Below, piece after piece: positions 37,748-46,397 of a stretch of 64,000 nucleotides of DNA. Source of the stretch: Candidatus Dormiibacterota bacterium (lineage in GTDB: Bacteria; Chloroflexota; Dormibacteria; Aeolococcales; Aeolococcaceae); the NCBI GenBank assembly GCA_003162415.1, contig PMOL01000004.1:62001-126000 (forward strand), written 5' to 3'. Position numbers and translations under genes: made by a program. Numbering within the stretch: the stretch's first letter is position 1; each line of letters opens with the position of its first letter. A model generated the notes under the pieces. The model searched no databases. It saw only the letters and a list, made by a program, of their open reading frames with translations, and was not told the DNA's origin.

Positions 37748-39210
37748 TCGCTGGCTCCGAGTGCGACCCGCTCGGACACACCGCTCTGGTTCTCTAGGGC
37801 TGCGATGAGCTCTTCCACGCGCGCGCGCGTAGTTGCCTCTGCATATACCCGCATGAGCGGCTCTGTGCCACTCATGCGCATGAGCACCCACGACCCGTCG
37901 TCCAGGTAGAACTTGAATCCATCGTCATCGCGAGTTCGGACGACCTTGCTCCCGGCCAGATGATGGGTTTCGTTCTGCTTCATCCGCGCGTAGATCTGCG
38001 ACTTGCGTTCCTCGTAGCCCTCACGTGGAAACCGGATGTCGTGCCGGTCATAGGCGTGCGGTCCGACCAGGTCTTCGAGATGGACGAGAATCGCTGAAAG
38101 CGGCATGCCATAGTCAACGATCATCGCGGCCATCATCAGACCGGACAGGATGCCGTCGCGCTCGGGGATGTGACCCCGGAATGCGTACCCGCCGGATTCC
38201 TCACCGCCCATGATCGCGTCGGTCTCCATCATCTTGGTGCCGATGTACTTGAAACCAACCGGTAGCTCGTGCACTGTGACGTGAAATCGCTCACCCAGGG
38301 CGTCGATCATTCCCGAAGTTGTGATCGAACGCACAATGTCGCCCCGGAGCCCGCGCTTCTCGAGCAGATACATCGCGAACAGCGCCATCACCTGGAGTTG
38401 GTTGATATAGCGGCCGTTCTCGTCGATGATGCCGACACGGTCGGCATCGCCGTCGTTGGCAATACCCAGGTCGAATTCACGCGACTTCATGCGCTCCATC
38501 GCCTCCGGCATGTATCGATCGATGGGCTCGGGATGCATCCCACCGAAACCTGGATTCCGCTCTCCATGCAACTCGACGACGGTGGTCGATCCACCGCTGA
38601 GTGGCCGCGCGATGAGCCCGGCCCCGGCCCCGTACATCGCCTCATGGAGCACACGCAGGCCGTGACCACGAAGTCTGTCGATGTCAACCATCTTGCTCAG
38701 TTGATCGAAGTAGTCCGGGAGTGGGTCGATCGACTGCAGCCGTCCGGTCGCGACCGCCTCGTTGTAGGGCATCGTGGTCACGCCGGACTCGATTGCCGCG
38801 GCTGTGTGACGCTCGATCTCGGTGACGACCTCCGGTGGCGCGGATCCACCAAAGTCCGGTTTGTACTTGATCCCGTTGAATTCAGCCGAGTTGTGGCTCG
38901 CCGTGACTACGATCCCACCAGCGGCGTGGTGCCGGGTTATCGCCCAGGATACCGCCGGCGTGGGAGTCACACGGTCGAGGAGTGTCACGCTTCGCCCATT
39001 CGCGACGAGAACCTGGGCGACCTCGCGGGCAAACAACTCGGCACAGAAACGCGAGTCATGTCCAACGATCACAGTCCGTGCCTCGCCTGCGAGGTGCGAC
39101 GCGACGCCCTGGGCGACGGCGCGCACGTTGGCGTAGGTGAAGTCATCCGCGACCACGGCCCGCCACCCGTCGGTCCCGAAACGGATCGGGCTCGGCATCA
39201 TTGGTTGCAT
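37744..39210 (-). CDS. Phosphomannomutase / phosphoglucomutase
   Basis: 488-residue alpha-D-phosphohexomutase. Catalytic phosphoserine in TASHNSAEFNGIKYK (about residue 103), metal loop NDGDADRVG, sugar-binding GEESGGYAF and the C-terminal phosphate loop RMSGTEPLMRVYAE. Between the cupin isomerase and the guanylyltransferase it most likely converts mannose-6-P to mannose-1-P; glucose phosphate could also be a substrate, which would tie it to the glucan phosphorylase product. Confidence 0.9.
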   Translation of the reverse strand: MQPMMPSPIRFGTDGWRAVVADDFTYANVRAVAQGVASHLAGEARTVIVGHDSRFCAELFAREVAQVLVANGRSVTLLDRVTPTPAVSWAITRHHAAGGIVVTASHNSAEFNGIKYKPDFGGSAPPEVVTEIERHTAAAIESGVTTMPYNEAVATGRLQSIDPLPDYFDQLSKMVDIDRLRGHGLRVLHEAMYGAGAGLIARPLSGGSTTVVELHGERNPGFGGMHPEPIDRYMPEAMERMKSREFDLGIANDGDADRVGIIDENGRYINQLQVMALFAMYLLEKRGLRGDIVRSITTSGMIDALGERFHVTVHELPVGFKYIGTKMMETDAIMGGEESGGYAFRGHIPERDGILSGLMMAAMIVDYGMPLSAILVHLEDLVGPHAYDRHDIRFPREGYEERKSQIYARMKQNETHHLAGSKVVRTRDDDGFKFYLDDGSWVLMRMSGTEPLMRVYAEATTRARVEELIAALENQSGVSERVALGASE

Positions 39211-39246
39211 TCTAATCGCACCAATCCTGGGTCTCTCGCATCTGAG

Positions 39247-40383
39247 TCAGAGCACCTCATCCCTGCCTGCTGCTCGGAGCTGCTCGACGACCTCCTTGAC
39301 GATCTGCGACTGGAGCGCGGGAACCACCAGCACGGCGTCGGGAGTGTCAACCACAACAACACCGTCGATACCGGCGACGGCAACAATCCTCCCGGATCTC
39401 GAGATCACCGTGCAGCCGTGCGACGCAGTGATGGACACGGGTCCCTCGAGCACGTTCCCATCCGCGTCAACGTCGCCCTCGGCAACGCGCGCATCGTGGA
39501 CGTCCGTCCAGGACCCAAGGTCGGACCAACCGAACGTCGCTTCGACGACCGTGAGACGTGGCGTGTGCTCGAGGACAAGCGGCTCCACCGCCCGAGCCCG
39601 CAGCGAGCCATAGATTCGAATAACCTCACCCTCGTCGCCCCGGATGCGGGCGGCAACTGTTTCGTCGAGGGCTGAGCTGAGTTCGGGATCGGCGATTCCC
39701 AGCTCATCGAGGAATCGACGAGCGGTCCAAGCGAAGAGGCCAAGGTTCCACAGATGCCTTCCCCCCCTGACGTAGGCCTGCGCCACCTCCGCTGACGGTT
39801 TCTCCGTGAATCCCGGTGATTCGAATGCAGGCAGCGCTGCAGCCGCCGCCGCTACGCTGGATGGGCTCGGGGGTGCGCTCCACAGATCGGAGGGCCGACG
39901 CTCACCGACCTCGACGTATCCGAATCCAGTGACGGGCGCCACGGGAACGAGGCCGACGGTCGCAAGTCCGTCCGTGGCCAATGCCCAACCGGCCGATGCC
40001 AGCACGGCGGCCCGATATGCCGCCGGATCGCTGACCCGATGGTCCGCATGGACGCTTGCGATCAGCGCACCGGGATCCTCGCGAGCAATGAGGCCGACGG
40101 CGAGTCCTAGAGCTGGGCCCGTCCCGCGAGCGAGCGGCTCCGCGATGAACGCGTCATTTGGCAGCTTGAGATCAGCAAGGGCAGCTGCGCAGGCGTCAAC
40201 CTGATCGACGGCCGTCACGATCCGGACGCTGTCGCCGAGCCCGATGACGCGGTCCACGGTGGCTCGAAGCAATGTCTCCCCTCCGCGAGCGAGCGGAAGC
40301 AGATGCTTGGGTGTCGACCGCCGGCTCAGCGGCCAGAGCCGGGTGCCGCTGCCGCCGGCGAGCACGACGATGTGTAGGCCCAC
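39247..40383 (-). CDS. manC: Mannose-1-phosphate guanylyltransferase
   Basis: 378 residues; makes GDP-mannose from GTP and mannose-1-P. Nucleotidyltransferase signature VVLAGGSGTRLWPLSRRSTPKHLLPL begins at residue 5 (shown here in full only as its GGSGTRLWPLSR core), with VHADHRV and GFGYVEVGE further on and FGWSDLGSWTDV near the C-terminus. It lacks the C-terminal cupin isomerase domain, which is encoded nearby. GTG start at 40383. It precedes the phosphomutase by 36 bases and follows metK by 20 bases on the minus strand. Confidence 0.9.
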   Translation of the reverse strand: MGLHIVVLAGGSGTRLWPLSRRSTPKHLLPLARGGETLLRATVDRVIGLGDSVRIVTAVDQVDACAAALADLKLPNDAFIAEPLARGTGPALGLAVGLIAREDPGALIASVHADHRVSDPAAYRAAVLASAGWALATDGLATVGLVPVAPVTGFGYVEVGERRPSDLWSAPPSPSSVAAAAAALPAFESPGFTEKPSAEVAQAYVRGGRHLWNLGLFAWTARRFLDELGIADPELSSALDETVAARIRGDEGEVIRIYGSLRARAVEPLVLEHTPRLTVVEATFGWSDLGSWTDVHDARVAEGDVDADGNVLEGPVSITASHGCTVISRSGRIVAVAGIDGVVVVDTPDAVLVVPALQSQIVKEVVEQLRAAGRDEVL

Positions 40384-40403
40384 GCGCTAGAACCAATCCG
40401 GAG

Positions 40404-41585
40404 CTAAGCGATGGCCGCGGTGAGGAGCGGTTCGGTCCCGGCGTCCTCGGCCCACTGATCGGCGAGGGTCGTGCGCTCCCAGGGAAGGTCGAGGTCGCTC
40501 CGCCCGAAGTGGCCGTACGCTGCGACCTGCCGGTAGATGGGCCGGCGCAGTTCGAGGGCGCTCATGATCCCGAAGGGCGACAGATCGATGTACTCATCGA
40601 TCAGCGAGGCGATCACGTCGTTGGGCACCTTCTCGGTCCCGAAGGTCTCGACCAGCACCGAGACCGGCTTGGCGACGCCGATCGCGTAGGCCACCTGGAT
40701 CTCGCACTTCGTTGCCAGGCCCGCCGCGACCACGTTCTTGGCGGCCCAGCGTGCGCCGTAGGCGGCGCTGCGATCGACCTTGGACGGGTCCTTGCCGCTG
40801 AAGGCGCCGCCGCCGTGCCGGGCATACCCGCCATACGTGTCGACGATGATCTTGCGTCCGGTGAGGCCGGCATCCGCCTGCGGGCCTCCGATGACGAAGC
40901 GCCCGGTGGGGTTCACGTAGCGCTTGGTGCCCGCATCAAGCCATTCCGCGGGGATGATCTTCTCGACCACGTGGTGCTGGACGTCCTCGAAGATCTGCTC
41001 CTGGGTGACCTCCTCACCGTGCTGCACGCTCACTAGGACGGTGTCGACACGCCTCGGACGCCCATCGGCGTCATATTCGATGGAGACCTGGGTCTTGCCG
41101 TCGGGGCGGGCCCACCGCAGGGTCCCATCGCGCCGCAGGACTGCGAGCCGGCGTGCCAATTGATGGGCCATCTGGATTGGCGCCGGCATCAACTCCGGGG
41201 TCTCGTCGCAGGCAAAGCCGAACATCATTCCCTGGTCGCCGGCACCGCCGTGATTCACGCCCTGCGAGATGTCCGGGGACTGCTCGTCGATCCCCACCAG
41301 CACACCGCAGGTCTCCCAGTCGATCCCGTATTTGGCCCGGGTGTACCCGATCTCCTTGATGGTCTGGCGAACCAGCCCGGCAATATCGACATACGCCTCG
41401 GTGGTGATCTCGCCGAAGACGATGACGGTCCCGGTGCTCAGCGCGGTCTCGCAGGCGACGCGCCCGAGCGGGTCCTTGCTGAGCACGGCGTCGAGGACGG
41501 CGTCGCTGATCTGGTCCGCGACCTTGTCGGGGTGTCCCTCGGTCACCGATTCAGAGGTAAAGAGACGGTGGCGCGTTGGTGGCAT
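40404..41585 (-). CDS. metK: S-adenosylmethionine synthetase
   Basis: 393 residues, the normal length. Makes AdoMet from methionine and ATP. Signatures: [17 protein letters not shown] at the N-terminus, [12 protein letters not shown] and [22 protein letters not shown] at 41585 has GGAGGG about 9 bases upstream. The 220-bp spacer to the divergent zinc-ribbon gene has a palindrome but no sequence I can match to a SAM riboswitch. With cbs and the gamma-lyase at 12061-14588 it belongs to the sulfur amino acid/methyl cycle. Confidence 0.95.
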   Translation of the reverse strand: MPPTRHRLFTSESVTEGHPDKVADQISDAVLDAVLSKDPLGRVACETALSTGTVIVFGEITTEAYVDIAGLVRQTIKEIGYTRAKYGIDWETCGVLVGIDEQSPDISQGVNHGGAGDQGMMFGFACDETPELMPAPIQMAHQLARRLAVLRRDGTLRWARPDGKTQVSIEYDADGRPRRVDTVLVSVQHGEEVTQEQIFEDVQHHVVEKIIPAEWLDAGTKRYVNPTGRFVIGGPQADAGLTGRKIIVDTYGGYARHGGGAFSGKDPSKVDRSAAYGARWAAKNVVAAGLATKCEIQVAYAIGVAKPVSVLVETFGTEKVPNDVIASLIDEYIDLSPFGIMSALELRRPIYRQVAAYGHFGRSDLDLPWERTTLADQWAEDAGTEPLLTAAIA

Positions 41586-41739
41586 TGGAGCTGCCCTCCA
41601 CCCCTACCGGCAGCCACCGAGCCGCCCTGTGCGTCTCCGGCCTGCTCCTGTCCAGGGATCGCAAGATCGTAGCAGCGCAATGGAAGCCCTGGGCTGTGAC
41701 GCATTTGTCCCTTTGCGAGGACCCTCTCGACCGTGTACT

Positions 41740-41752
41740 GTTACCCGGTAAC
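41740..41752. promoter_or_regulatory. Palindromic operator-like site between metK and the zinc-ribbon gene
   Basis: GTTACCCGGTAAC is a perfect palindrome with a single central base. It lies 155 bases upstream of metK and 53 bases upstream of the divergent gene, where a dimeric regulator could control one or both. No regulator gene is adjacent. Confidence 0.45.
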
Positions 41753-41805
41753 TATCACCAACCCGGGCGCCGTATCACAACGCGCCGGACGGAGGAACAA
41801 GGCGC

Positions 41806-42141
41806 GTGTCGGTAGACCAGACTCTACGTTGCCGCGATTGCGGCGTCGACTTCATTTGGACTGAGGGCGAGCAGGACTTTTTTGCCTCTCGTGGCCTCAC
41901 AAACCCCCCTTCTCGCTGCCCCAGCTGCAGAGCGGCCCGTCGTCAGAGCGGCGGCGGTGGTGGCGGCGGCGGCGGCTTCGGCGGTAGTGGTGGTGGCGGC
42001 GGTGGATACCGCAGCAACGGCCCTCGCCAGATGTACGAGGTCCCCTGTGCTGGGTGCGGCGGCGTGGCGCGCGTCCCCTTCCAGCCTCGTGGCGACAAGC
42101 CCGTTTACTGCAGCGACTGCTTCCGCGCAGCGCCTCGGTGA
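41806..42141 (+). CDS. Zinc-ribbon protein with glycine-rich linker
   Basis: 111 residues: an N-terminal CRDCG...CPSCRAARR four-cysteine ribbon (about 9-45), a Gly/Ser-rich linker of about 20 residues, and a C-terminal CAGCGG...YCSDCF ribbon (about 82-107). The N-terminal ribbon resembles a widespread 'probable zinc-binding' domain often found in cold-shock or ribosome-associated small proteins. GTG at 41806 with GGAGG ten bases upstream. Coupled by a GTGA overlap to the next gene. Likely binds RNA or protein; not determined. Confidence 0.8.
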   Translation: MSVDQTLRCRDCGVDFIWTEGEQDFFASRGLTNPPSRCPSCRAARRQSGGGGGGGGGFGGSGGGGGGYRSNGPRQMYEVPCAGCGGVARVPFQPRGDKPVYCSDCFRAAPR

Positions 42142-42407
42142 GTGACGGCGGCCCAATCGCGGTAGGGACGAGGGTCAGCTTTCCCTATGGCGGCAGCCGG
42201 CGTACCGGCACCGTCGCTGACGTCTCGATGATTCCCGACCAGTCGGGCGGCCAGTCGCTTGCATACCTGATCGACGTCGGCTCTCGCAAAGTGTTTGTGC
42301 AGGGCGAGGGCATCACCCCGGCCACCGGGCCGGGGGCTGCCTTCGATCCGGTCGCTGAAGGTGTCGCCTACGGCCGCAAGCGGCCACGGAATCCGCGCAA
42401 CCGGTAG
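42138..42407 (+). CDS. Small uncharacterised protein coupled to the zinc-ribbon gene
   Basis: 89 residues. The N-terminal half (IAVGTRVSFPYGGSRRTGTVADV, AYLIDVGSRKVFVQGEGITP) looks like a small beta-barrel of the SH3/KOW or Tudor kind; the C-terminus is basic (GRKRPRNPRNR). GTG at 42138 overlaps the upstream stop; the frame is open earlier but only as a shadow of the zinc-ribbon gene. A nucleic-acid-binding accessory is plausible but unproven. Confidence 0.6.
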   Translation: MSDGGPIAVGTRVSFPYGGSRRTGTVADVSMIPDQSGGQSLAYLIDVGSRKVFVQGEGITPATGPGAAFDPVAEGVAYGRKRPRNPRNR

Positions 42408-42489
42408 CCGGATTCGGGGCTCCGTGCTCCGACGCCCCGTCGCTCCGGCGTGACCGCGGGACCATGGGATGCTGGCTATCCTGTGAGTG

Positions 42490-43203
42490 ATGGCTTCTGA
42501 TCTCACGGCGGATGGCGCCCAGGGGACGCGCACGCCTGCTCGCAGGCCGATCCGCATCTGGATGGTCCTGCTTGCGCTCGGCGTCGCCTCGATCATCGCC
42601 GGCGGCGCGCTGATCGCCGGGCCGCTGATCGGCGTGTTCCAGCGCGGCGCCGTCGACTCGACAGCGCTCAAGCACTGGAAGGGCGGCACCGTCAAACCCG
42701 CGGTGGCCCCAGCTCCGGTCGCATCCACGCCACCTGCCTGCGGCACCAGCTCAGCGACCGACTACGCGCTCGTGAACTTCGGTGCGCCTGCGCAGTATCA
42801 CTACGCGGCGGTTGCCGGAAACGGCACCTGGGCGTTGCTGGACTCGCGGTCGATGGTCCACTACTCGGGCACACCGAATCCCGGCCAGCAGGGCAACGTG
42901 ATCATCGCCTTCCACCGCGAGCCCGACTTTCAGCACATCAATGAGCTCAACGTCGGCGGCACCATCACGATCGAGAACCGAGCCTGCCAGACCTTCGTCT
43001 ACAAGGTCACGCAGCGCTGGGACCTGGCGCCGGCGAAGGTCACGCAGCTGGCCCCGACCTCTGGCCACGAGTTGACCATGATCACCTGCGATCCCTGGTG
43101 GCAGGACTACAACCGCCTGGTCTGGCGAGCCGAGCTGATCTCCGCGCCGGCGCCGAGCTCGCCTGGAACGACCGGCGGGTCGGTGGCCAACCCCGCCTTC
43201 TGA
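42490..43203 (+). CDS. Sortase-family transpeptidase-like protein
   Basis: 237 residues: a short cytoplasmic N-terminus, one membrane helix (IWMVLLALGVASIIAGGALIAG, about 22-43) and an extracellular domain. The sortase triad can be read as His in VIIAFHREP, Cys in LTMITCDPWW (the TLxTC-type motif) and Arg in NRLVWRAEL, in the right order and spacing. Class D/E-like by its simple architecture. No LPxTG-type substrate was noticed in the window. TATCCT at 42477-42482 ends seven bases before the ATG, suggesting a leaderless transcript and supporting ATG over GTG 42487. Confidence 0.78.
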   Translation: MASDLTADGAQGTRTPARRPIRIWMVLLALGVASIIAGGALIAGPLIGVFQRGAVDSTALKHWKGGTVKPAVAPAPVASTPPACGTSSATDYALVNFGAPAQYHYAAVAGNGTWALLDSRSMVHYSGTPNPGQQGNVIIAFHREPDFQHINELNVGGTITIENRACQTFVYKVTQRWDLAPAKVTQLAPTSGHELTMITCDPWWQDYNRLVWRAELISAPAPSSPGTTGGSVANPAF

Positions 43204-43219
43204 CCTTCGCGGGAACGCG

Positions 43220-43858
43220 TTAGTCCGAGTAGCCTTCGAGCGGACCCGGGTACGCCTCTTCGGCCCGCGCCTCGAGCCGCTTGCCCTGGAACCTGATGAA
43301 GATGATCGCGGCCAGGACTGCCGCGACCGCGAGGGCGATGAACGCGATGCCGACCGGTCCGCTGAGGTGCGTGATCTGATTCCCCAGCGTGTAGGCGGCA
43401 ATCCCATAGAACGCCGCCCAGACGATCCCTCCCGCGGTGATGGCCGCGAGGAAACGGAGCACGGGCATGCGGTTGGCGCCGGCCAGAAAAGCGAGGTACG
43501 TCCGTAGGATCGAGACGAAGCGGCCGAAGAACACGACCTTGGTCCCGTGACGCGCAAAGATGTAGCGCCCGACCTTGACCTGCGGCTCGTTGAGGCGCAC
43601 GTACTTTCCGAAGCGCCGCAACAGCGGATAGCCGCCAAACCAGCCGATACCGAAGCCGATGCAGTTGCCCGCGATCGCGCCCGCAGCGGCCGCGGCGATA
43701 ACCCCGGCAATGGAGAGATGCCCCTCGGCCGCAAAGATGGCTGCCGCGATCAGCATGGTCTCGCCGGGAAGCGGTACGCCGATTCCCTCCACACCGACAA
43801 AAAGGGCGACTGCGGCATACCCGAGCGTGGACAGCCAGCCGTTGAGCCCGCTCAACAA
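43220..43858 (-). CDS. DedA-family membrane protein
   Basis: 212 residues with re-entrant and transmembrane segments typical of DedA/SNARE-associated proteins: GVEGIGVPLPGETMLIAAAIFA near residue 22 and the conserved FFGRFVSILRTYLAFLAGANRM (G-R-F-x3-R-x3-A core) near 110. DedA proteins act as lipid scramblase/flippase-like proteins needed for envelope homeostasis. Start is TTG at 43858, in the gap after the carboxyltransferase stop (43880), so it may be co-transcribed with it. Confidence 0.87.
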   Translation of the reverse strand: MLSGLNGWLSTLGYAAVALFVGVEGIGVPLPGETMLIAAAIFAAEGHLSIAGVIAAAAAGAIAGNCIGFGIGWFGGYPLLRRFGKYVRLNEPQVKVGRYIFARHGTKVVFFGRFVSILRTYLAFLAGANRMPVLRFLAAITAGGIVWAAFYGIAAYTLGNQITHLSGPVGIAFIALAVAAVLAAIIFIRFQGKRLEARAEEAYPGPLEGYSD

Positions 43859-43879
43859 TGCAGCCCTGCGCGGTCCACC

Positions 43880-45406
43880 TCAGACGGGCGGCACGGGATG
43901 ATGGCGTGCGACGTCGCTGCGGCAACGCGACCGGTGTGCCGCAAAACGGCGGACCAGTTCCCCGCGCAGCTGCTCCGGCGGGACGACCGCATCCACGACG
44001 AGCTCGGATGCGAGCCGGAAGACGTCGATGTCGTCGCGGTAGTCATCCTGCAGCCGCTGCACGAATGCCGCCCGGTCGGCTTCGGGCGTGTCCTGGATCT
44101 TGTTGTAGTAGACGGCGTTGATCGCTGCCTCCGGTCCCATCACCGCGATCTGTGCGGTGGGTAGCGCGAGGGTGCAGTCGGGTTCGAACGCAGGACCGCT
44201 CATCGCGTACAGCCCGGCCCCGTATGCCTTGCGCAGGATCACCGAGATGCGTGGGACCTGAGCCTGCGCAAGCGCGGCGATCATCTTGGCGCCGTGCCGG
44301 ATGATCCCCTGACGCTCGACCGCCGTGCCGATCATGAAGCCGGGCACGTCCGCAAGGAAGAGCAGTGGCACGTTGAAAGCGTCGCAGCACGTGATGAAAC
44401 GGGTTGCCTTGTCGGCGGAGTCCACGAAGAGCACTCCGCCCTTGAAGCGCGGCTGCGACGCGAGGACGCCGACCGCGTGACCGTCGATCCGCGCGAAACC
44501 GCAGACGATCTCGCGTGCGAACAAACGCTTGATCTCGAAGAACGTGCCGTCGTCGATGATGCCGCGGATGAACGCCATGACGTCGTATCCTTTCGACGCC
44601 TCTGGGGGGATCACGGCGGTGATGTCCTCGCATCCCGCCTCGACCTCGCGGGAGGCCGCGACCGGCGGTGTGTCATGCCAGGATTGAGGCAGGTACTCGA
44701 GGTAGCGCTGCGCCGCCACGATCCCCGCATCCTCGTCGGCGACAAGCACATCGCCGCAGCCGCTCACGGTGCAGTGCATGCGCGCACCACCCATCTCCTC
44801 GAGCGTCACCTTCTCGCCCACGACGACCTCGGCCATGCGCGGTGAGCCCAGGTACATCGACGCGTTCCCCTCGACCATGATGACGATGTCGCAGAACGCG
44901 GGGATGTAGGCGCCTCCGGCCGCGCTCGGTCCGAAGAGCACGCACACCTGGGGCACCTGACCCGAAAGCCGAACCTGCATATGGAAGATGCGGCCGGCGT
45001 GGCGCCGGCCGGGGAACATCGCAACCTGCTCGGTGATACGCGCGCCCGCTGAATCCACGAGGTACACCAGGGGAATCTGCAGACGCTCAGCGGTCTCCTG
45101 GATGCGCACGATCTTCTCAACGGTCCGCGGACCCCAGGACCCGGCTTTGACGGTCGGGTCGTTCGCCATCACCGCGCATGTCCTGCCGTGCATGAGGCCG
45201 ATACCGGTGACGACTCCCTCCGCGGCGAGCTCCGGATCCTCGGTGCCCGCAAGCAGCCCGTCCTCGACGAAGTCGCTGCCGGAGTCGAAGAGGCGCCTGA
45301 TTCGTTCGCGCACCGGCAGCTTGTTCTGGGACGCGAGCTTGTCCCGATGGCGCTGCGGTCCACCGGCACGCGCCCTCTCCAGGCGCTCCTCGACGGCTTC
45401 AGCCAA
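43880..45406 (-). CDS. Acyl-CoA carboxylase carboxyltransferase (beta) subunit
   Basis: 508-residue carboxyltransferase transferring CO2 from carboxybiotin to an acyl-CoA. Two crotonase-like halves are seen: VDSAGARITEQ, GPSAAGGAYIPA, then FLADVPGFMIGTAVE and RKAYGAGLYAMSG with oxyanion glycines. Similar to methylcrotonyl- and propionyl-CoA carboxylase beta subunits. TTG start at 45406 overlaps the upstream lyase gene by 8 bases, favouring methylcrotonyl-CoA (leucine breakdown), since HMG-CoA lyase acts two steps later. The biotin-carrying alpha subunit and enoyl-CoA hydratase are not in the window. Confidence 0.88.
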   Translation of the reverse strand: MAEAVEERLERARAGGPQRHRDKLASQNKLPVRERIRRLFDSGSDFVEDGLLAGTEDPELAAEGVVTGIGLMHGRTCAVMANDPTVKAGSWGPRTVEKIVRIQETAERLQIPLVYLVDSAGARITEQVAMFPGRRHAGRIFHMQVRLSGQVPQVCVLFGPSAAGGAYIPAFCDIVIMVEGNASMYLGSPRMAEVVVGEKVTLEEMGGARMHCTVSGCGDVLVADEDAGIVAAQRYLEYLPQSWHDTPPVAASREVEAGCEDITAVIPPEASKGYDVMAFIRGIIDDGTFFEIKRLFAREIVCGFARIDGHAVGVLASQPRFKGGVLFVDSADKATRFITCCDAFNVPLLFLADVPGFMIGTAVERQGIIRHGAKMIAALAQAQVPRISVILRKAYGAGLYAMSGPAFEPDCTLALPTAQIAVMGPEAAINAVYYNKIQDTPEADRAAFVQRLQDDYRDDIDVFRLASELVVDAVVPPEQLRGELVRRFAAHRSRCRSDVARHHPVPPV

Positions 45407-46331
45407 CGCTCGTCTCCACTCCGGCTTCCTGGGGTGCGCGACTCCAGATTCCGGCGCGATAGAGCTTGCCGGGAAGGTCGCGGCGCAGGTCGCTGGCGAG
45501 CGCCTCTGCGACGGCGCACATCGCGGCGACGTCGATGCCGGTCACGGCGCCGAGGGCGTGCAGCGCCTGGAGCGCGTCCTCCGTGCAGACGTTGCCGGTG
45601 GAGCGCGGAGCGAAAGGACAACCCCCGATACCGCCAACCGAACCGTCGAAGCGGCGTATGCCGGCGGCGAACGCCGCGACGACATTGGCAACGCCGAGCC
45701 CACGCGTGTCGTGCACATGGAGGGACACACGATCGATTGGCACCGCGGTGGCAACCAGCGCGCACATCGCGGTGACATCAACCGGGGTTGCCACGCCGAT
45801 CGTGTCTGCGACGCCCACCTCGACCACACCGCGGGTCACCAGGTCGGCGCACAGTTCGGCAACCCGAGCCGGTGCGACCTCGCCCTCGAAGGGACACCCG
45901 AAGCTCACCGACACCGCAACATCGACGGTGCACGCGCGCTCGCCGGCGAGCTTGACAATGTGCGAGATCTCGTCGAGCGACTCGTCGACGCTTCGATTGA
46001 CGTTACGGCGGTTGAAGGAGTCGGTCGCCGCGATGGTGACCAGCACATTGCGTATGCCGTGCGCGAGTGCAAGCTCGAGGCCGCGGAGATTAGGGATGAG
46101 CACACGCAACCGTGGCAGGTCGTTCTGCAGTCCGGCGAGCACGGCGGGTGCATCCGCCAGTTGCGGAACCCACGCCGGGGAGACGAACGACGTTGCTTCG
46201 ACACGCGGCACGCCGGCGTCGAGCAGCCCGCGGACGAGGCGGATCTTCGCTTCGGTGCTGATCGCGTCGGCGATGTTCTGGAGCCCATCGCGCGGAGCGA
46301 CGTCAGTCCAGAGCACGTCGTTCAACGTCAT
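45399..46331 (-). CDS. Hydroxymethylglutaryl-CoA lyase-like enzyme
   Basis: 310 residues, DRE-TIM metallolyase. TDVAPRDGLQN carries the DRE-type metal/base motif (here PRDGLQ), VEATSFVSPAWVPQ and HVHDTRGLGVANV the metal ligands, and GGCPFAPRSTGNVCTED the catalytic cysteine loop typical of HMG-CoA lyase. Expected reaction: HMG-CoA to acetoacetate and acetyl-CoA. ATG at 46331 has GGGAGGAAT directly upstream on the minus strand, which rules against an upstream GTG. Overlaps the carboxyltransferase gene. Confidence 0.87.
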   Translation of the reverse strand: MTLNDVLWTDVAPRDGLQNIADAISTEAKIRLVRGLLDAGVPRVEATSFVSPAWVPQLADAPAVLAGLQNDLPRLRVLIPNLRGLELALAHGIRNVLVTIAATDSFNRRNVNRSVDESLDEISHIVKLAGERACTVDVAVSVSFGCPFEGEVAPARVAELCADLVTRGVVEVGVADTIGVATPVDVTAMCALVATAVPIDRVSLHVHDTRGLGVANVVAAFAAGIRRFDGSVGGIGGCPFAPRSTGNVCTEDALQALHALGAVTGIDVAAMCAVAEALASDLRRDLPGKLYRAGIWSRAPQEAGVETSVG

Positions 46332-46397
46332 ATTCCTCCCAGGGGTGGACACTGCCCGTCACCGTAGCAAACCCGAGGGCTACACTCTCGCCAGCCG

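Noticed and set aside
41586..41805. SAM riboswitch upstream of metK
   Set aside because: No SAM-I, SAM-II or SAM-IV core sequence could be matched by eye in the minus-strand leader; only a palindrome is evident. A covariance-model search would settle it.
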